Program-made: the position numbers and the translations under genes | Part shown: one piece after another, positions 11,490 through 23,534 of the stretch | How positions within the stretch are numbered: the first letter of the stretch is position 1 | Layout: each line of letters begins with the position of its first letter | Notes under the pieces: generated by a model | Told to the model about the DNA's origin: nothing | The model's input: only the letters and a program-made list of their open reading frames with translations | The model's database searches: none | Origin: Smallanthus sonchifolius | Lineage: Eukaryota > Streptophyta > Magnoliopsida > Asterales > Asteraceae | DNA: 64,000 nucleotides | NCBI GenBank assembly: GCA_023525975.1 | Contig: CM042034.1 | Coordinates: forward strand, 6,703,501 to 6,767,500 | Direction of reading: 5' to 3'

Positions 11490-11605
11490 AACAGCAAATT
11501 TCTTTTAATCCTAGTACCAGTGAGACTTGAACCCATAACTTTCAAATCTTAAGTCCTCTTAGAGGCTTTGCCTCTGACATTGCATGGCAACTCAATCGTA
11601 AAAGT
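11490..11605 (-). mobile_element. Short SINE-like repeat
   Basis: Minus-strand B-box-like sequence in 'tgagacttgaacccataact' (11520-11539), with a T-run (11477-11486) as the likely A-tail. Too decayed for a confident family call. Confidence 0.35.
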
Positions 11606-12529
11606 TTATTTTTTTGGGTTTCTGGTTGGGCTTTATCTTGGAGATGTAACTTGGGCTTGCAGGCTAAATCTTTGAGCCGTTACTTTGTATCCATTGGGCC
11701 GATTTTGGCTTTTTAAAGTCTATGCCTTTCCTAAAAAAATCACATAAAAGTTTTCTTTTCTCTTAATCTTTTTCAGCTTTTATTTAAAATGTTATTTAAT
11801 TTTTTCTGTAATATTTAAAATGAAAAACTAAATACAGAGTTCTATTTAATTTCTTTGTTTACATTTTGATATAGGTTTTATTGAAAATCAACGCATAGAA
11901 AATAAAGTATTTTTTATATTGTGACACGACAAATACTTTTTTATATAAGTTAGTTTTAGTCTATTTATATTGAAATATAGATAAAAAAAATTGTATTTAT
12001 TTTTTTCTAATATTACGTGTTATTAGAAAAAATTAAATTATATGTTACTTGAAAGTTAGAAAAAACAAAATTAAACCGTCAATATTCCATTCATTTGAAT
12101 TCATTATTTTCAACGCGAAGAACCCATTTTGCAACAAGTATAAAAAAGTTTAAACACTTTTATAAAACATCTCATTTTTGCAAAAAGTTATCAGAAGGGA
12201 TATATAATTTGTTTGGTTTCAAATAACAAGTGTATAGTGGACTAGTGGAGTTCGTAGGCAACCCACACCACACCTCTATAACAGAGTTAGTGGATTAAAG
12301 CCCCCAAGGCCCTAAGTGGTTTTTTTAATTGATTTTCATATCGATGTAAAGTGATCTTTAGTGCATATTACGGTTTTAACTTTTGGTTATACCGGGATAA
12401 TTTTTACGTTTGTGTGATAAAACTTAAAATTACAGTAAACAAACTTTTTTATATCCCGTTGTATCGTGCGAGATAAATCTACTATTTTATATTACATCTA
12501 AGTCTAACACTTGGTTTGGTAGCGCTTGC
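11606..12529. other. AT-rich intergenic DNA
   Basis: No gene or complete repeat recognised. Confidence 0.5.
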
Positions 12530-12985
12530 TTGTAACTCAAGTGAGGGTATTAAGGATGGTTGGATGGTGACCCGACCCAGTAAGGTTGGTTCCACTAGTG
12601 TGTAAACTGGCTTGCCCGTTCCAAGTGGTGAGTTGGATCATGTAGCTCGAGCGAAGGCTTGGTTCACGTCGTTCTTAGAGTAGGGGGCGCAAGGCTGGCT
12701 TCACAGAGCGCGAAAAAAAACTGTCATTGAGTCTCGGATCAACTGGTTTGGGAGGAGGCATCCTCATGGCCTTTCAATGTGAAGGTCATGTGTTCGAGTC
12801 TCACTTGATGCAATATGCTCAGGTGGGCCAGGTTTTTTCACAAGCCTTCGGGTGGTGGATTTCCCCTGGAATGATGGGCCGTTTGGGTCACCAGCGTTGT
12901 CTGCGTTCGCAGCCGTATGTAATTTTTCTCCAGTGGGTTTACCAGGTGACCGAACTTATAGTATTTGTTGGCCATTAAAAAAATC
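12530..12985 (+). mobile_element. SINE-like composite repeat
   Basis: 12720-12985 contains an A-box-like GGATCAACTGGTTTGGGAGG (12737-12756) and a B-box-like GGTCATGTGTTCGAGTC (12783-12799) at SINE spacing, and ends in an A-rich tail (12977-12984). 12530-12715 is a GC-richer block with similar phrasing to 11040-11350 and may be a second, older unit. Two open frames of 83 and 93 codons overlap it and have no domain. Confidence 0.45.
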
Positions 12986-14727
12986 TAAACAACAACCACG
13001 TGTACAAATTGATTTCGTGAGGTATGAACGTCGCACAAAAGTGGTTGACTGTTGGGTAAAAAGTCTTAGAAAGTGTGAATATAAAATTCTTTTTCCTTCA
13101 CAAACATCTATTGTGAAAATCTATGCAACATGAATTGTAAAATCCATGTATTTCACGAACATCAATTGTAAAAATCTATGTACATCACTAACATGAATAA
13201 TAGATAAATTCATTTAATTACTTCAAAGTAATGTTGTTGGCCACACGAAACACATAATTCAAAGTGTGTGAAGTTTTTGGAACACGTACTATTTTGTCAA
13301 ACTAGACGTTACTCCCAAGTCCCTACTACTTTGACTCTTTCAAGATTTTTAGATTAAAAGTAAATATAGAAATAATAGTAAGAGTTCAAAGTGTTTAATA
13401 TGTTACTTTTAGTTTTTATAGAATTTATTTTTACATAATGTGTATATCTTCATGTATTTAAATAAATGTGTAGTATGTTATTTTTAGTTCAAAGAGTTTA
13501 ATAGAAAGTGTTCAATCTTTGAGATAACTTAATATTCAAATATTTTAAATATGTAGTATACTAAGATGAAAATTCAATCTTTCAAATATTTTCACTTATG
13601 TATTAGTTTGTCTTTTCTCTAGAGATTTTTACATATATCCTCTTACTAAAACTATGAATTACATATTTACCTAATCTTTAAAATCAATTACATATTTTCC
13701 CTTTTTTATATATAATTGACTTTTTAAGTTGTGTTTTAGGAAGATGAAATATCGTTTTAGTTTAATTCAGATTATTAATACGAGTTAGGAGGTATGGAGT
13801 AGAAGCTTGTTCGAGACTGATTTGATTTTCGACACCGATGAACCCTAGGGTTCAAGGGGCAGTTCCCCTGACGGGGTCCAAGCAAAAACTAGATTTCATA
13901 ATTGTATATGTGTTCATTGTGCTACTAACTAACCAATGTCTTTGTTATTGATTTTGTGAAGTTTCTTCTATTTTAAACACGGTAATACATTTAAAGTAAT
14001 AAAATTGAGTTAAGATATTTTTTTATAGAGAATGAGAACATATATAGTCTGAATTAACATGTTTCTAAACATTTAGCAAGCAATATATTATATTTATTAC
14101 TTTTGATTTTGAAGTTGATGAGTTAACCTAACCCGACCCATTTTAACCCTGCAAAACTTTGTACTCGTTTTCATCCGTTATCCAATCGGACTATTCGGTT
14201 ATGTTAATTTTTCTTTGGTGATGAACTCATCAAGATTATAACTTATATATAGTTGTTTGTTGTTTACTGTTTTCTCCTATGTTTAGAGGAGACTAATTTG
14301 TTGAGACCGGTAGTTAATGCAGGATCTAATCTTATTAAACTATTTGGAAGGAACTGAGACTACTGTTGGATGATCCTACAGGCAAGAAGACCTAACGGCA
14401 TCCTTTCAACCTTAGATTGAACGAGTAATCACCACCGTCCAAAGTAGTATTATTAGTTGGTGGCCGGAATATCAATCAATTAAGTCAACTCAGTTTGACC
14501 GCATTGCATGGGCTGATGGGCAAACACGTTCACACGCCTTCTTGGCTATCACGAGATTTTAACCTCTATTTTTTTTTTAGGTATTTTCTTCCTGATAGAC
14601 GTTGACGCCTTATTTGTCATTTTATATGATGAATATGCGATAAACAAATTTAACCGAGAAAAACCTTGTTCGTGTTCGTTCGTTTAACTGTTGCAAATAC
14701 TTTTTTTCTTAATTTTTTTTAATCTAA
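12986..14727. other. Gene-free AT-rich stretch
   Basis: Contains a local repeat around 13080-13200 (a 'caaacatctattgtgaaaat' phrase recurs near 13105, 13155 and 13185). No coding region or complete element was recognised. Confidence 0.45.
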
Positions 14728-15345
14728 TTGATACTTCCCGTATATAGACATATCCAATTTACATTTTTCTCACACCATTTCTTTTCAAACACCCTTAAAT
14801 TTACATTATATTCTAAGGATTCATCATCTTCATCTAGCTCTAAGGAGTCTTCCAATGGTTCGTTTGAGGAATGTAACAATTTGATTTTAACAAAGACGGT
14901 TCAAACTGCAATTCTCCTACTGCATTATGATGAAATTTTAAGGGACGCTAATTCAAGAAGATATATAGATACATATCGGGTATCCGCACATGATGGCCTC
15001 GTACATGATTACTTCTCCCAAAATCCTGTGTACTTGACGGAGATATTTCAAGAATGGTTTTCGGATGCGAAGCGAGTTGTTTCAACAAATTGTGGACAAC
15101 ATGGAAGAGAATACCCGTTTTTCCAAGTACGTTATGATAGTAGAGGCAAAAGATCGTTTACGACACTACAAAAAAATGTATGTCCACCTTACATCAATTA
15201 GCATACGTAACTGTGCTTGACGCATGTGACGAGTACTTGAAGATGTCGTCTAGAACGTCGCATGAAAGTCTACGATTTTTTTGTGACGGCATTATTGCAC
15301 TCTATTCACGATTTTTTTGTGACGGCATTTTTTAGTCCGGTTTTT
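14728..15345 (+). pseudogene. PIF/Harbinger transposase (DDE_Tnp_4 type) N-terminal remnant
   Basis: After an acidic/Ser-rich leader (SSSSSSKESS, about 14820) the frame reads RRYIDTYRVSAHDGLVHDYF, then YPFFQVRYDSRGKRSFTTLQK. These are the N-terminal signatures of plant Harbinger transposases (RDREGAHDRLV-x-DYF and FQ-x-RYDA-x-G-x-x-G-x-x-x-LQK). The frame shifts near 15175 and continues in another frame with HQLAYVTVLDACDEYLKM and ESLRFFCDGIIALYSR, the next conserved block. Everything after it, including the catalytic DDE residues, is missing. The annotated start is only the first Met of the open frame. Confidence 0.75.
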
Positions 15346-15404
15346 TTAGTTTTCTTTTTCAATTCTTTTTGTTTCCTTCGTACATTTTAATGTTTGATTT
15401 ACTA

Positions 15405-15460
15405 TATAATACGTCTCGTATATAATACATCCCACCGCATAGGACGGGTTTAATTTCTGG
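15405..15460 (+). mobile_element. Helitron 3' terminus (CTGG variant)
   Basis: Hairpin-like CCCACCGCATAGGACGGG, then TTTAATTTCTGG followed by T. CTGG fits the CTRR rule. It matches the termini at 3387 and 5804, and follows the Harbinger remnant on the same strand. Confidence 0.5.
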
Positions 15461-15500
15461 TTAAAACAAAAAGTACACATTTATTAGATGTTTTTCTAAT

Positions 15501-16712
15501 GAGTAAACTTCAGCTTTCGTCCATGAGGTTTGAACCAAACTTCAGGTTTCGTCCTCCTGTAACACATATCATCCCTGACGTTTTATATTTTAACAATTTC
15601 CGTCCCTGGTGTTAACTCCGTTAACTTTTCTGTTAGTTTTTATGCGAAATTACTGATACACCCTTAGCTCCATCTTCTTCTTTTTCATCAGACCACCACC
15701 CACCCACCACCACCAACCCACAGCACCTCTTATCGCCACCACCTAACCCCATCACCACCTCCTACCAGCACAACCTGCATCCATCCAATAGCATCAAGTC
15801 TAAATCATAATCGTTTGACCCAACCCTAGTCAAACCCTAACGCGATGTATAATCAAAATGCTAATCTGCTAGAAAATAAAATCAAGATTCAAGACCTACT
15901 ACAGAACAATAATCAAAGAATAGATAACAAAAATCCCCAAATAGTGACAACAATTTCGGAATTGTAACGACATAGAGTCTTTTAGGATGCCAAAACCCTT
16001 ATCTCCCCAATTCATAAAAACAAATGGGGCTGTCTTCATCAAAACGGGTCATCGGAAACCTACGATGCTCGTCGGAACTCAACTCAGCGTGCGACGGTGT
16101 CTATGAACCGTCCCTCTCTCTCGCCCAACAAGTTGTCCCAGGCATCCCCCGCTACAAGGTCGCCTCCGCTACCGACTGTCTCTACCAAACCCTCTCAGAT
16201 CTCCACGTCCCTTTGATAGATAAGTGGTTCACGCCCCTTCCCACCCGTTCCCAAATTGACAAAGCACTTCAGAAAGCACTCCCCGAAGATGAAGGAGACG
16301 TAATCATAACACTCGGGGATTCAGTGTTTAAGGAGTTCGCGGTGGATATGTATACTGATGTGATTGTTTCAACGCCCAAAAGGTTGTTTTAGTGAAATTG
16401 CCGGTTGGAGTTGCTGGGATTGGGATTGTGAAATTGTCGGTAATATTGTCCGATGAGTGACTCCAATTTTGGTTGGGGGGATGCAAGATCATGTTTATAC
16501 CCATTTAAAACCTAAATAAAATACAGGGGTATGATTGTTTGAAGAAGAAGGGGTATATTAGTAATTTTATATAAAAACTAACAGAAATTTAACGAAGTTA
16601 AGTACCAGGGACGAAAACTGTTAAAACATAAAACGTTAAGGATGATATATGTTATATGGGGACGAAACCTGAAGTTTGGTTCAAAACTAGGGACGAAAAA
16701 TGAAGTTTACTC
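15501..16712 (+). mobile_element. Pack-MULE: long-TIR Mutator-like element with captured gene
   Basis: Terminal inverted repeats of about 180 bp begin GAGTAAACTTCA at 15501 and end TGAAGTTTACTC at 16712. They include the 'cgtccctggtgttaactccg' block and its inverted counterpart near 16600. The element is flanked by a perfect 9-bp duplication TTTTCTAAT (15492-15500 and 16713-16721), the hallmark of Mutator-like elements. It has no transposase; instead the interior holds a piece of a host gene (16024-16440). This meets the definition of a Pack-MULE. Confidence 0.85.
16024..16440 (+). pseudogene. Captured host gene in Pack-MULE: MGxSSSK-type plant protein, frameshifted
   Basis: The open frame (122 codons, 16024-16392) starts MGLSSSKRV, a good N-myristoylation context (Gly2, Ser6), and continues with a fold that looks conserved in plants (SACDGVYEPSLSLAQQ, TRSQIDKAL, FKEFAVDMYTDVIVS). 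Near 16370 the frame breaks: the annotated frame stops, while the +1 frame continues QKVVLVKLPVGVAGIGIVKL before a stop. This suggests a one-base indel in a longer parent with a hydrophobic C-terminal segment. I do not know the family's function. GC content is clearly higher than the flanking element, in keeping with recent capture of a coding exon. It is probably a pseudogene, though it could be transcribed. Confidence 0.6.
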
Positions 16713-16721
16713 TTTTCTAAT

Positions 16722-17066
16722 ATTTTATTTACTTATTAAGGAGAATATATTATCTTTGTGCACCAAATAAATACCTAAAATTAAGAAAATCCAATTTTAG
16801 GCTATCCTATCTACAGAGACCCAAAACCTAAACATAATACCGTACAAGTTTCAAAACAGTATGTACAACTCTCTAAAGCACGACTACTCTGTAGTTTGCA
16901 ATAATAGACTGAGTCTCCTTCGAGTCCTTTCTTTGTTTGGTAGTCTGTAGACTGTTGCGTCCACTTTTGAAATACTCGCATTTTCTTCCCTCCTTTCACA
17001 CACATACAATTTATAAACACCTCTCTTTCCTCAAAATTGACTCCGATTTGCAGAAGCAGAATGTGA
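16722..17066. promoter_or_regulatory. Upstream region of the SOSEKI gene
   Basis: Non-coding DNA between the Pack-MULE and the SOSEKI start. CT-rich sequence at about 16980-17035 is consistent with a 5' UTR. No specific cis-element can be named with confidence. Confidence 0.4.
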
Positions 17067-18571
17067 ATGGAGCCGGTTTCGAGGTCCGGTAGGAAGACGA
17101 CGGAGCTCCACCACATGTCTAGGAAATGGAAGGATCCGAGAACTGCAGAACGCAGTCCTGAACATACCAGAGTCTGGACGGAACCACATCCGATCAGCAA
17201 TAAACCGCGTAGAGTGCCGGTTGTTTACTATCTCTCCAGGAACGGTAACCTCGAGCATCCTCACTTCATCGAGGTTCCTCTCTCTTCTTCCGACGGTCTG
17301 TATCTCCGAGGTGAGTCTAAATTTCAGCTGTTTGTTGTAGTCAGTAGTTAATTTTAGGCTTTTGTTATGATCTGGTGAAAATCATCTGGAAATGATGAGG
17401 CTATCAATCGTTTTAATTCTTCATGTTGATTTCGTGGTAAACAAGTTGTTATGATCTGAGAATTTTTGTTAATTTGGAGCGATTCTTCTGCAAATGTTGT
17501 GTAGATGTAATCGATCGTCTTGACTCTCTCCGTGGAAAAGGAATGGCAGCGTTATACTCGTGGTCTTCTAAACGGTTAGTGCGTCAATCCATTTTAGATC
17601 ACGAGAATGTTTTGATTTCTAAATTTCTGGAAATATGTATGTGATTATTGTTTCTATTGCTAACTGATTCAGTTATTTGTTACAGGAATTACAAAAATGG
17701 ATTCGTATGGCATGATTTGGCGGAGAATGATTACATATACCCTGCGAATGGTCAAGAGTACGTTCTGAAAGGTTCGGAGCTCGTCGTCGCCGGAGGAGCG
17801 TCGTTAAACTCCAAATCTGAAGCGCATGTGACATCCTCGTCGAAGAATTCGTTGTCGCCGGAGTTTGAAAAAACCGGCGACGACGATTTCCCGGTGGTAC
17901 GTCGTAGAAGGAATCAATCGTGGAGCGCAATCGACCTCCACGAGTATAAAGTCTACACCGGCGAGTGCTCCACCGGAAAAGTCGCCGCCGACGCCTCCAC
18001 CCAAACCGACGACAAACGCCGTCGCCGTAAAGCAATTATCAAAGAAGAAGACGAAATCAAAGAAGAAGAGGAAGCGAAAAAATCGTTTCATGAAAACGAG
18101 AGTTCCGAGCTGACTAGAGAGGAGATATCACCACCACCGTCCGATTCAAGCCCCGAAACCCTAGAGTCGCTGATGAAAGCCGACGGTAAACTAATCATAC
18201 GGCCAGAAACAGAAGATCACAACTCGAAAACGAATCCAACGGCCGGTAACAAGATTAAGGCATCATCAGTGCTGATGCAGCTGATCTCGTGCGGGTCGAT
18301 TTCATTCGGTGATTGTGGACCGGGGGCCTACGGGAAAGACAACCCGGGATTTTCGTTGATTTCACACTACAAGTCAAGGATGCTGCCACGTGGGAGCAGT
18401 AACGCAGAAGATGCAACAGTGGAGAACGCTGTCGTTTTGAGGAAGAACCGAAGAATTAAAAAACAGATGGTGACAGAGGATAAAGAATATTTTAGTGGGA
18501 GTTTAATAGAAACAAAAAAGGAGGAATTTCCAGCTCTTAAGCGGTCTAATTCATACAATGGAGATCGGTGA
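17067..18571 (+). CDS. SOK: SOSEKI family protein (DUF966), three exons
   Basis: Exons 17067-17310, 17505-17574 and 17686-18571 give a 399-residue protein; all junctions are GT/AG and phases match. SOSEKI proteins are plant polarity factors that polymerise through an N-terminal DIX-like domain and mark cell edges at the plasma membrane. That domain covers roughly residues 48-140 here, with VPVVYYLSRNGNLEHPHFIE, the junction-spanning DVIDRLDSLRGKGMA, and YKNGFVWHDL. C-terminal family motifs are present: LMQLISCGSIS near residue 298 and DKEYFSGSLIETK near 369. The middle is charged and low in complexity (KEEDEIKEEEEAKK). The ATG chosen is the first in frame and gives the usual family start. No lesions are visible, so it should be functional. 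Which SOK paralogue it is cannot be told by eye. Confidence 0.93.
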
Positions 18572-18970
18572 ATTTACAAATTATCAAGAGTAAATCGGAT
18601 TTAGCTTCTTTTTTTTTTTTTTAACTTTTTTCTTATATGTCAGACTGATTTGAAAGGACATGGGGTCGATTCAAATATGGCTCTCTAGTGTGGGTTGACT
18701 TTCTAATATTCTAATTCAAAAGTAGATTTAAGCAAATAAAGTTATATGTAGCTGTCTATTTTTAAATTTATCCAACAAATAGATATTAAATATGATAAAA
18801 TAACAAAAAGGTTATAATGAAAACCTGATTATGTGACCAAACAATAAAGATGCCAAAAACGGTGTCTATGAGGCCAAAAACGGTGAGGTTGTGAATGGTC
18901 TTGGAGAGGATGTTTTTATATTGTAAACGTATTAGTCTTAAAATTCACTATTCGTACGGTTTTAGTCTTA
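18572..18970. other. 3' flank of SOSEKI
   Basis: T-rich 3' UTR-like sequence directly after the stop, then AT-rich DNA. No distinct polyadenylation signal can be singled out and there is no other gene. Confidence 0.4.
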
Positions 18971-18979
18971 TAAATATAA

Positions 18980-19581
18980 GAGTAAACTGTCATTTTCGTC
19001 CCTGTGGTTTGGTCAAAATTGCCACTTTCATCCAATAGTTTGTTTTTTTGTATCTGGGTCCTCGTGGTTTTAAAATATTGCCATTTTCATCCTCGTGGTT
19101 TTAAAATATTGCCACTTTCATCCAGTCAGCTAACACCGTCCGTTTTTCTCAATTAAATGAGGGGTATTTCAGTCCTTTTACATATTTGTTTTATTTCTTC
19201 ATCTTTTTTACTCTCACTTTTTAATCATAGAAACAAGCGACGGAGGTGTTCCAGTGGTGCTCGTCGGAAACTGGTCAGGAAAAGAGGAAGAAGGCCAGCA
19301 GGTGGATGATTAAATTAGAGGTTAAATTGAGGATGATTAAAAAGTGAGAGTAAAAAAGATGAAAAAATAAAACAAATAAGTAAAAGGACTGAAATACTCC
19401 TCATTTAACTGAGAAAAACGGACGGTGTTAGCTGACTGGATGAAAGTGGCAATATTTTAAAACCACGAGGATGAAAATGGCAATATTTTAAAACCATGAG
19501 GACCCAGATACAAAAAAACAAACTATTAGATGAAAGTGGCAATTTTGACCAAACCACAGGGACGAAAATGACAGTTTACTC
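18980..19581. mobile_element. Palindromic Mutator-like MITE, 602 bp
   Basis: Almost the whole element is two inverted arms (about 240 bp each) around a short non-palindromic centre (19230-19320). It starts GAGTAAACTGTC and ends GACAGTTTACTC. A perfect 9-bp duplication TAAATATAA flanks it (18971-18979 and 19582-19590). Arms differ at only scattered positions. No coding region is present; the centre is GC-richer and could be a captured fragment. Confidence 0.88.
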
Positions 19582-19689
19582 TAAATATAAAATAGAATGT
19601 ATGACCAACTAATCATGTGTTAATACATCAACCTTAAACCGAAAATGACATGATTATGTGCTTGTTTAACCAATAAGATTTTAAGATCT

Positions 19690-20640
19690 AAGCCTTAAGG
19701 CTATGTGTAAGCAGTGTCGTGAGAGGGGGGCGTTACCCACCTAGCGTGAAGGGGCGTGAAATACTACGACATCCCCTCGTGGCCAGGGGCGTGTGGGGCA
19801 TTTTGTGAGTGTGGCAACGATGTTGAGGGCATGATATAGTTGTTGGATTGGTCAACCTAGCCGTTAAATGACTATAATTTTAAAATTATAAATACGATAA
19901 ACCTTAACCGTTTTTTTCACAACTCTCATAACCTTATACAACTTCTATTCTTTCTCACAACTCTCAAATCCTACACACAAAACTCTTAAAAACCTTCTAT
20001 TCTTTCACAACTCTCATATACTACAAACAAATGGAGTTTTCATATTTAGTCATCCAAGGGCGATGAGATTTTCATTAGTATTGTTCAAACCACGATCCAA
20101 TTTATAACTCATCATACCAAATGTTCACATCCAATTTCACGATGAGTAGTAATTAACCAGGATCATAAGTCTGCTTGCAATCTTCTCATAAGAGATTATT
20201 TCTTCGAGAATCCATTTAACGATGAGAAAGCTTTTACACATAATTTTTGCACGAGTCATCCACTGTTCGTTCGAATTGTTGGAGATATGGAGCGAGATTT
20301 GAATACTTTCAACAAAGATACAACACAAGATGTAGACGAGTTTCAATGCTTTATGAGATAATTGTTTGAAGAGATAGTTTTTACAATTTTTGTGAAGGTA
20401 TTAATTACTATTTTTTTGAATTAAACTTTCTTTACAATTAAATATTATTTTCCAACTTATTATTAACATGTTCTATTATTGTACGAGTATAGATGTGATT
20501 CATCTCTACGGAATGAGATATCGAAATGCAATGTATAATTGTGTGATATTACATAACATGATTATGGACGATAAATGGCGAGCGATTTGCCATCACTTTG
20601 AAGATGATTAGGCAGTATAAGTGTGACCAAAGTCACTGTT
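19690..20640 (+). pseudogene. Second PIF/Harbinger remnant, internally deleted
   Basis: A 5' untranslated-like leader (19690-20035) is followed by decayed transposase pieces. 20140-20360 reads CNLLIRDYFFENPFNDEKAF and then HPLFVRIVGDMERDL, the DYF-x-x-x-P and FLRIVGD motifs of Harbinger transposases. 20529-20609 reads RNAMYNCVILHNMIMDDKW with CHHFEDD, the C-terminal motif (CVILHNMI-E-D). The catalytic middle is missing, so this is an internally deleted, non-autonomous copy. It is distinct from the remnant at 14728. Confidence 0.65.
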
Positions 20641-21350
20641 GAGTTGACGTCTACATCAGCGGCGGAGTCATATAATTTTTAAACTTTTAGGAAAATATAA
20701 GGGGGATCGAAACTTAAAACCTATAAAATTTTCGACTGAATACATATAGATTAACATTTGGGAACGAAAAATCAAGAAGGAACGAGCCCTAATGAAGCTT
20801 CGCGTGGTCTACATAGCATAACTTTTTTTATCACACTCACATCACTACATATATCTTAACAATGTCTTATCTGCTTTGGATACGACCTTTCCACTTTCCA
20901 CAAATCACGTCAAACAGTTATTTCTTCAAAAACTTGATGAAAATAATTATTTACTAAAAGGAAAAACTTAATCAGAATAAAAAGACTATTTCACTCACTA
21001 TATTCAAATAACTAAATAAAATACCCTTAACGGATAAATGAAGTTACATGTTTTTCTTTATGAGATTGAGTTGAGTAAAGTTTGGTTGTTTGACATTTAT
21101 TTGAATGGACAATGAATGAGTGGGTTAATTTCTCGAGACATAAAAGTCAAAGGCAAATAAGTTTGTCTTGTGTGACGTTTCTTTACGAACCCAACTTTTA
21201 AACTCAAAAATCGACTGCACCTTATGCACAGTGGGCCCACTCTCCATGTGACTGTTGACAACCCAGCTCCCGTTAACTATCTTTTGTATAGCATGCCAAA
21301 AGGTGGAGGCGTTACATAAATGGTTGTCCTGGAACACCGCTAGTTTTTTT
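20641..21350. other. Intergenic DNA with a hAT-like end
   Basis: CAGCGGCGGAGTCATATAA at 20657 resembles a plant hAT terminus (compare CAGTGGCGGATCCAG); its partner end was not found. A 70-codon minus-strand open frame at 21125-21337 has no recognisable domain. Confidence 0.35.
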
Positions 21351-21909
21351 TTATACCTTATCTAACCATTACGTATAGGTTTAAATGTGATGGTTGATGA
21401 CTCAAACAGTCACGTTTCGGCCTAAACATGGCGGTATGTCTCTCGTGAGTCCGGGAATAAAAAGGACACTGATGATACGAGGTTGTGCATCCTGCAAAAA
21501 GCAACCCTAACGGTCACGTATAGGCCAATACGTGACGGTTGTGTACGAGGTTGTTTTGACAGAAAGTTAACGTTGACATTGTTGTCGGACACCTAACCTA
21601 ACCGTCACCGTTGGACCTATACGTGACGGTTAGGTTGCACATTCAGCTTATATTAAGACAACTCTCACCACTCACTCACACACTAAACCCAAAATCAAAC
21701 ACAACTCTCATCACATTAAACTCACAATCCACAACTCTCACCACTCACTTTCATCACACTAAACCCACCATCATACACAAACCCGACACTATCATTTTCA
21801 CCATAATTAAAAAGAACAGAAAATATAGACGAAAGAGCGTGTTTGAGTTCTTGGTTGTGGTTATTTGTTGTTGGAACACCCTGTAATATTTGTTTCCCGC
21901 CTGACACCG

Positions 21910-23353
21910 ATGTCGAGTTCGGGAAGTCCTTATCAGAAGTCGAAGCTTCCAGATTTGAATGAGAAGCCAACCTTCGAATATCTGAACCAGGTTTAACAAG
22001 TCTTTACTTTATTAATGGTTCTACTGGGACGGGTAAACTTAGTGGTGTTCAAGTTTTTATTTTACGTCGGGTATCTAACCCGCCATTACGTTTTCAGGAG
22101 TATTTTGTATTCGGGAGTCACCCTTCGTGGGGGGGGGGAACCAACCCGTTGAATACATACGGTCAAGAGTCGTCGCAGCAGCAACCATTATCGAATTACA
22201 GTCAAGAGGCGTACATGTCACTATTTGGACCGACGGATTACGGTCAAGCGTCGTACCGGCCACAACCAGAACCGGATTAAGGACATCTCCCATACCGGTC
22301 ACAACCAGAACCGGATTACGGACATCTCTCATACCGGTCGCGTGAGCCAGGATTGCCAGAGCTGTACGAGACTGATATTGCGGAGGAACGGGTGGAGACG
22401 GAGATTACTTTCCCCGTGTTCGGGATTTGGCATCATATGTCCCTTATACGGTTTGCTGTTGTCAGCAACCTCTATACCGAGCAGGAGACTCGGAAGCCGA
22501 TCTACACCACGGCTATCTATATGATGCCAGATGACGCACACCGGGTCTGGTGGCCTGCGATTGGTGACGCGTTTGGGGCCGATAGCAGGGTCTCTCACAT
22601 ACGAGACCCTCTTTATCGTTACATGCACCGGCTGATCGCCACATCCATCGCTGGACGTGGCATGGGCACCGATAGGGTCACCGCCACACACACACCCTTC
22701 CACCTCGCTCGTGTTACTTTGCCGGTTACCATCTCAGGCAGGCACGAGTGGCGTTGGTCGGCGACAACATCGTGTCGCAGATCGCCAGAGGCCTGGGATA
22801 CGCTCATATGATGGCAGGGCTACCTATGCCTCCGGTTTTCCTACGCGTGGCGAGCCGAGCCACGACGACCGGGATGAGGATCGCCCGGAAGTTCCCCGAC
22901 GGGCAGTGGCGTTTGGTGAGGAGATATGATGTTTTGGAGGCCCGGGTGCCCGAGCCATTGGTGGACCCTAACCCACTGGTTGCGCAAGAGGTCCAGCTTG
23001 AGCAGCTTTTGGAGGTGCCCGGGGGTGGGGATGAGCCGGTTCAGCCGGTGCCGCCGCAGCATCCTCCGCGCGTGTACCATGTCGTGTGGTTGCCTGCCGC
23101 CACACTGGATATGATTCGGGATACTTAGGCCCGGGTCACGCGCACCGAGGAGATGCTGCAGTGGATCATCGACCACACGGTCGCGGACTATCAGGCCGCC
23201 GGTAGGCCGTTGTTGAGACCCCCACCCCGGCCGTTGGGCGACGACGGTGCTAGCACGTCCAGTGCGGGTGGGTCCGGTGCGGATGGGTCTGGTGCGTGTG
23301 GGTCCGGTGCGGGTGCGTCCGATGCAGATGGTGATGACGAGATGGAGGGGTAG
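21910..23353 (+). pseudogene. Degenerate element-encoded protein, ATHILA ORF-1-like domain
   Basis: Exon 1 (21910-21989) starts MSSSGSPYQKSKLPDLNEKP and ends at a GT donor. Exon 2 begins about 22099 after an AG. The natural frame then has a Gln/Ser/Tyr-rich low-complexity stretch (YGQESSQQQPLSNYSQEAY), a stop at about 22278, and a conserved-looking domain (VETEITFPVFGIWHH ... LYRYMHRLIATSIAGRG). A frameshift at about 22690-22745 leads to VALVGDNIVSQIARGLGYA and a Pro-rich region, another stop at 23126, and a Gly/Ser/Asp tail. The 'LMHR-LIA-SIAGR ... VALVGDNIVSQIAR' arrangement resembles the ORF-1 domain of ATHILA-type retrotransposons (from memory, untested). GC content far exceeds the surroundings. 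At least three lesions make it non-functional here. Confidence 0.5.
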
Positions 23354-23534
23354 ATAGATTGTTTAGATAGATTTGTACTTTTGTTTTATGTGTACAGAAT
23401 CATTGTATTTATGTATGCAGTTTTATTTATGTTGGTTTTGTTGTGTTTGTTTGGTTGTTTGTAATGGTTGTATATGATGTTTATATATGTGATTTTATTT
23501 ACGAGTAGTTTAACACGCGAAAAAAACTCTTAGT

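Noticed and set aside
12727..13133. Two overlapping open frames
   Set aside because: Same reason: they overlap a SINE-like repeat and have no conserved motif.
17031..18113. Minus-strand and alternate-frame open frames over SOSEKI
   Set aside because: They are shadows of the SOSEKI exons caused by their higher GC content.
22075..23176. Minus-strand open frames in the GC-rich region
   Set aside because: Codon use and motif order support only the plus strand; these are shadows.
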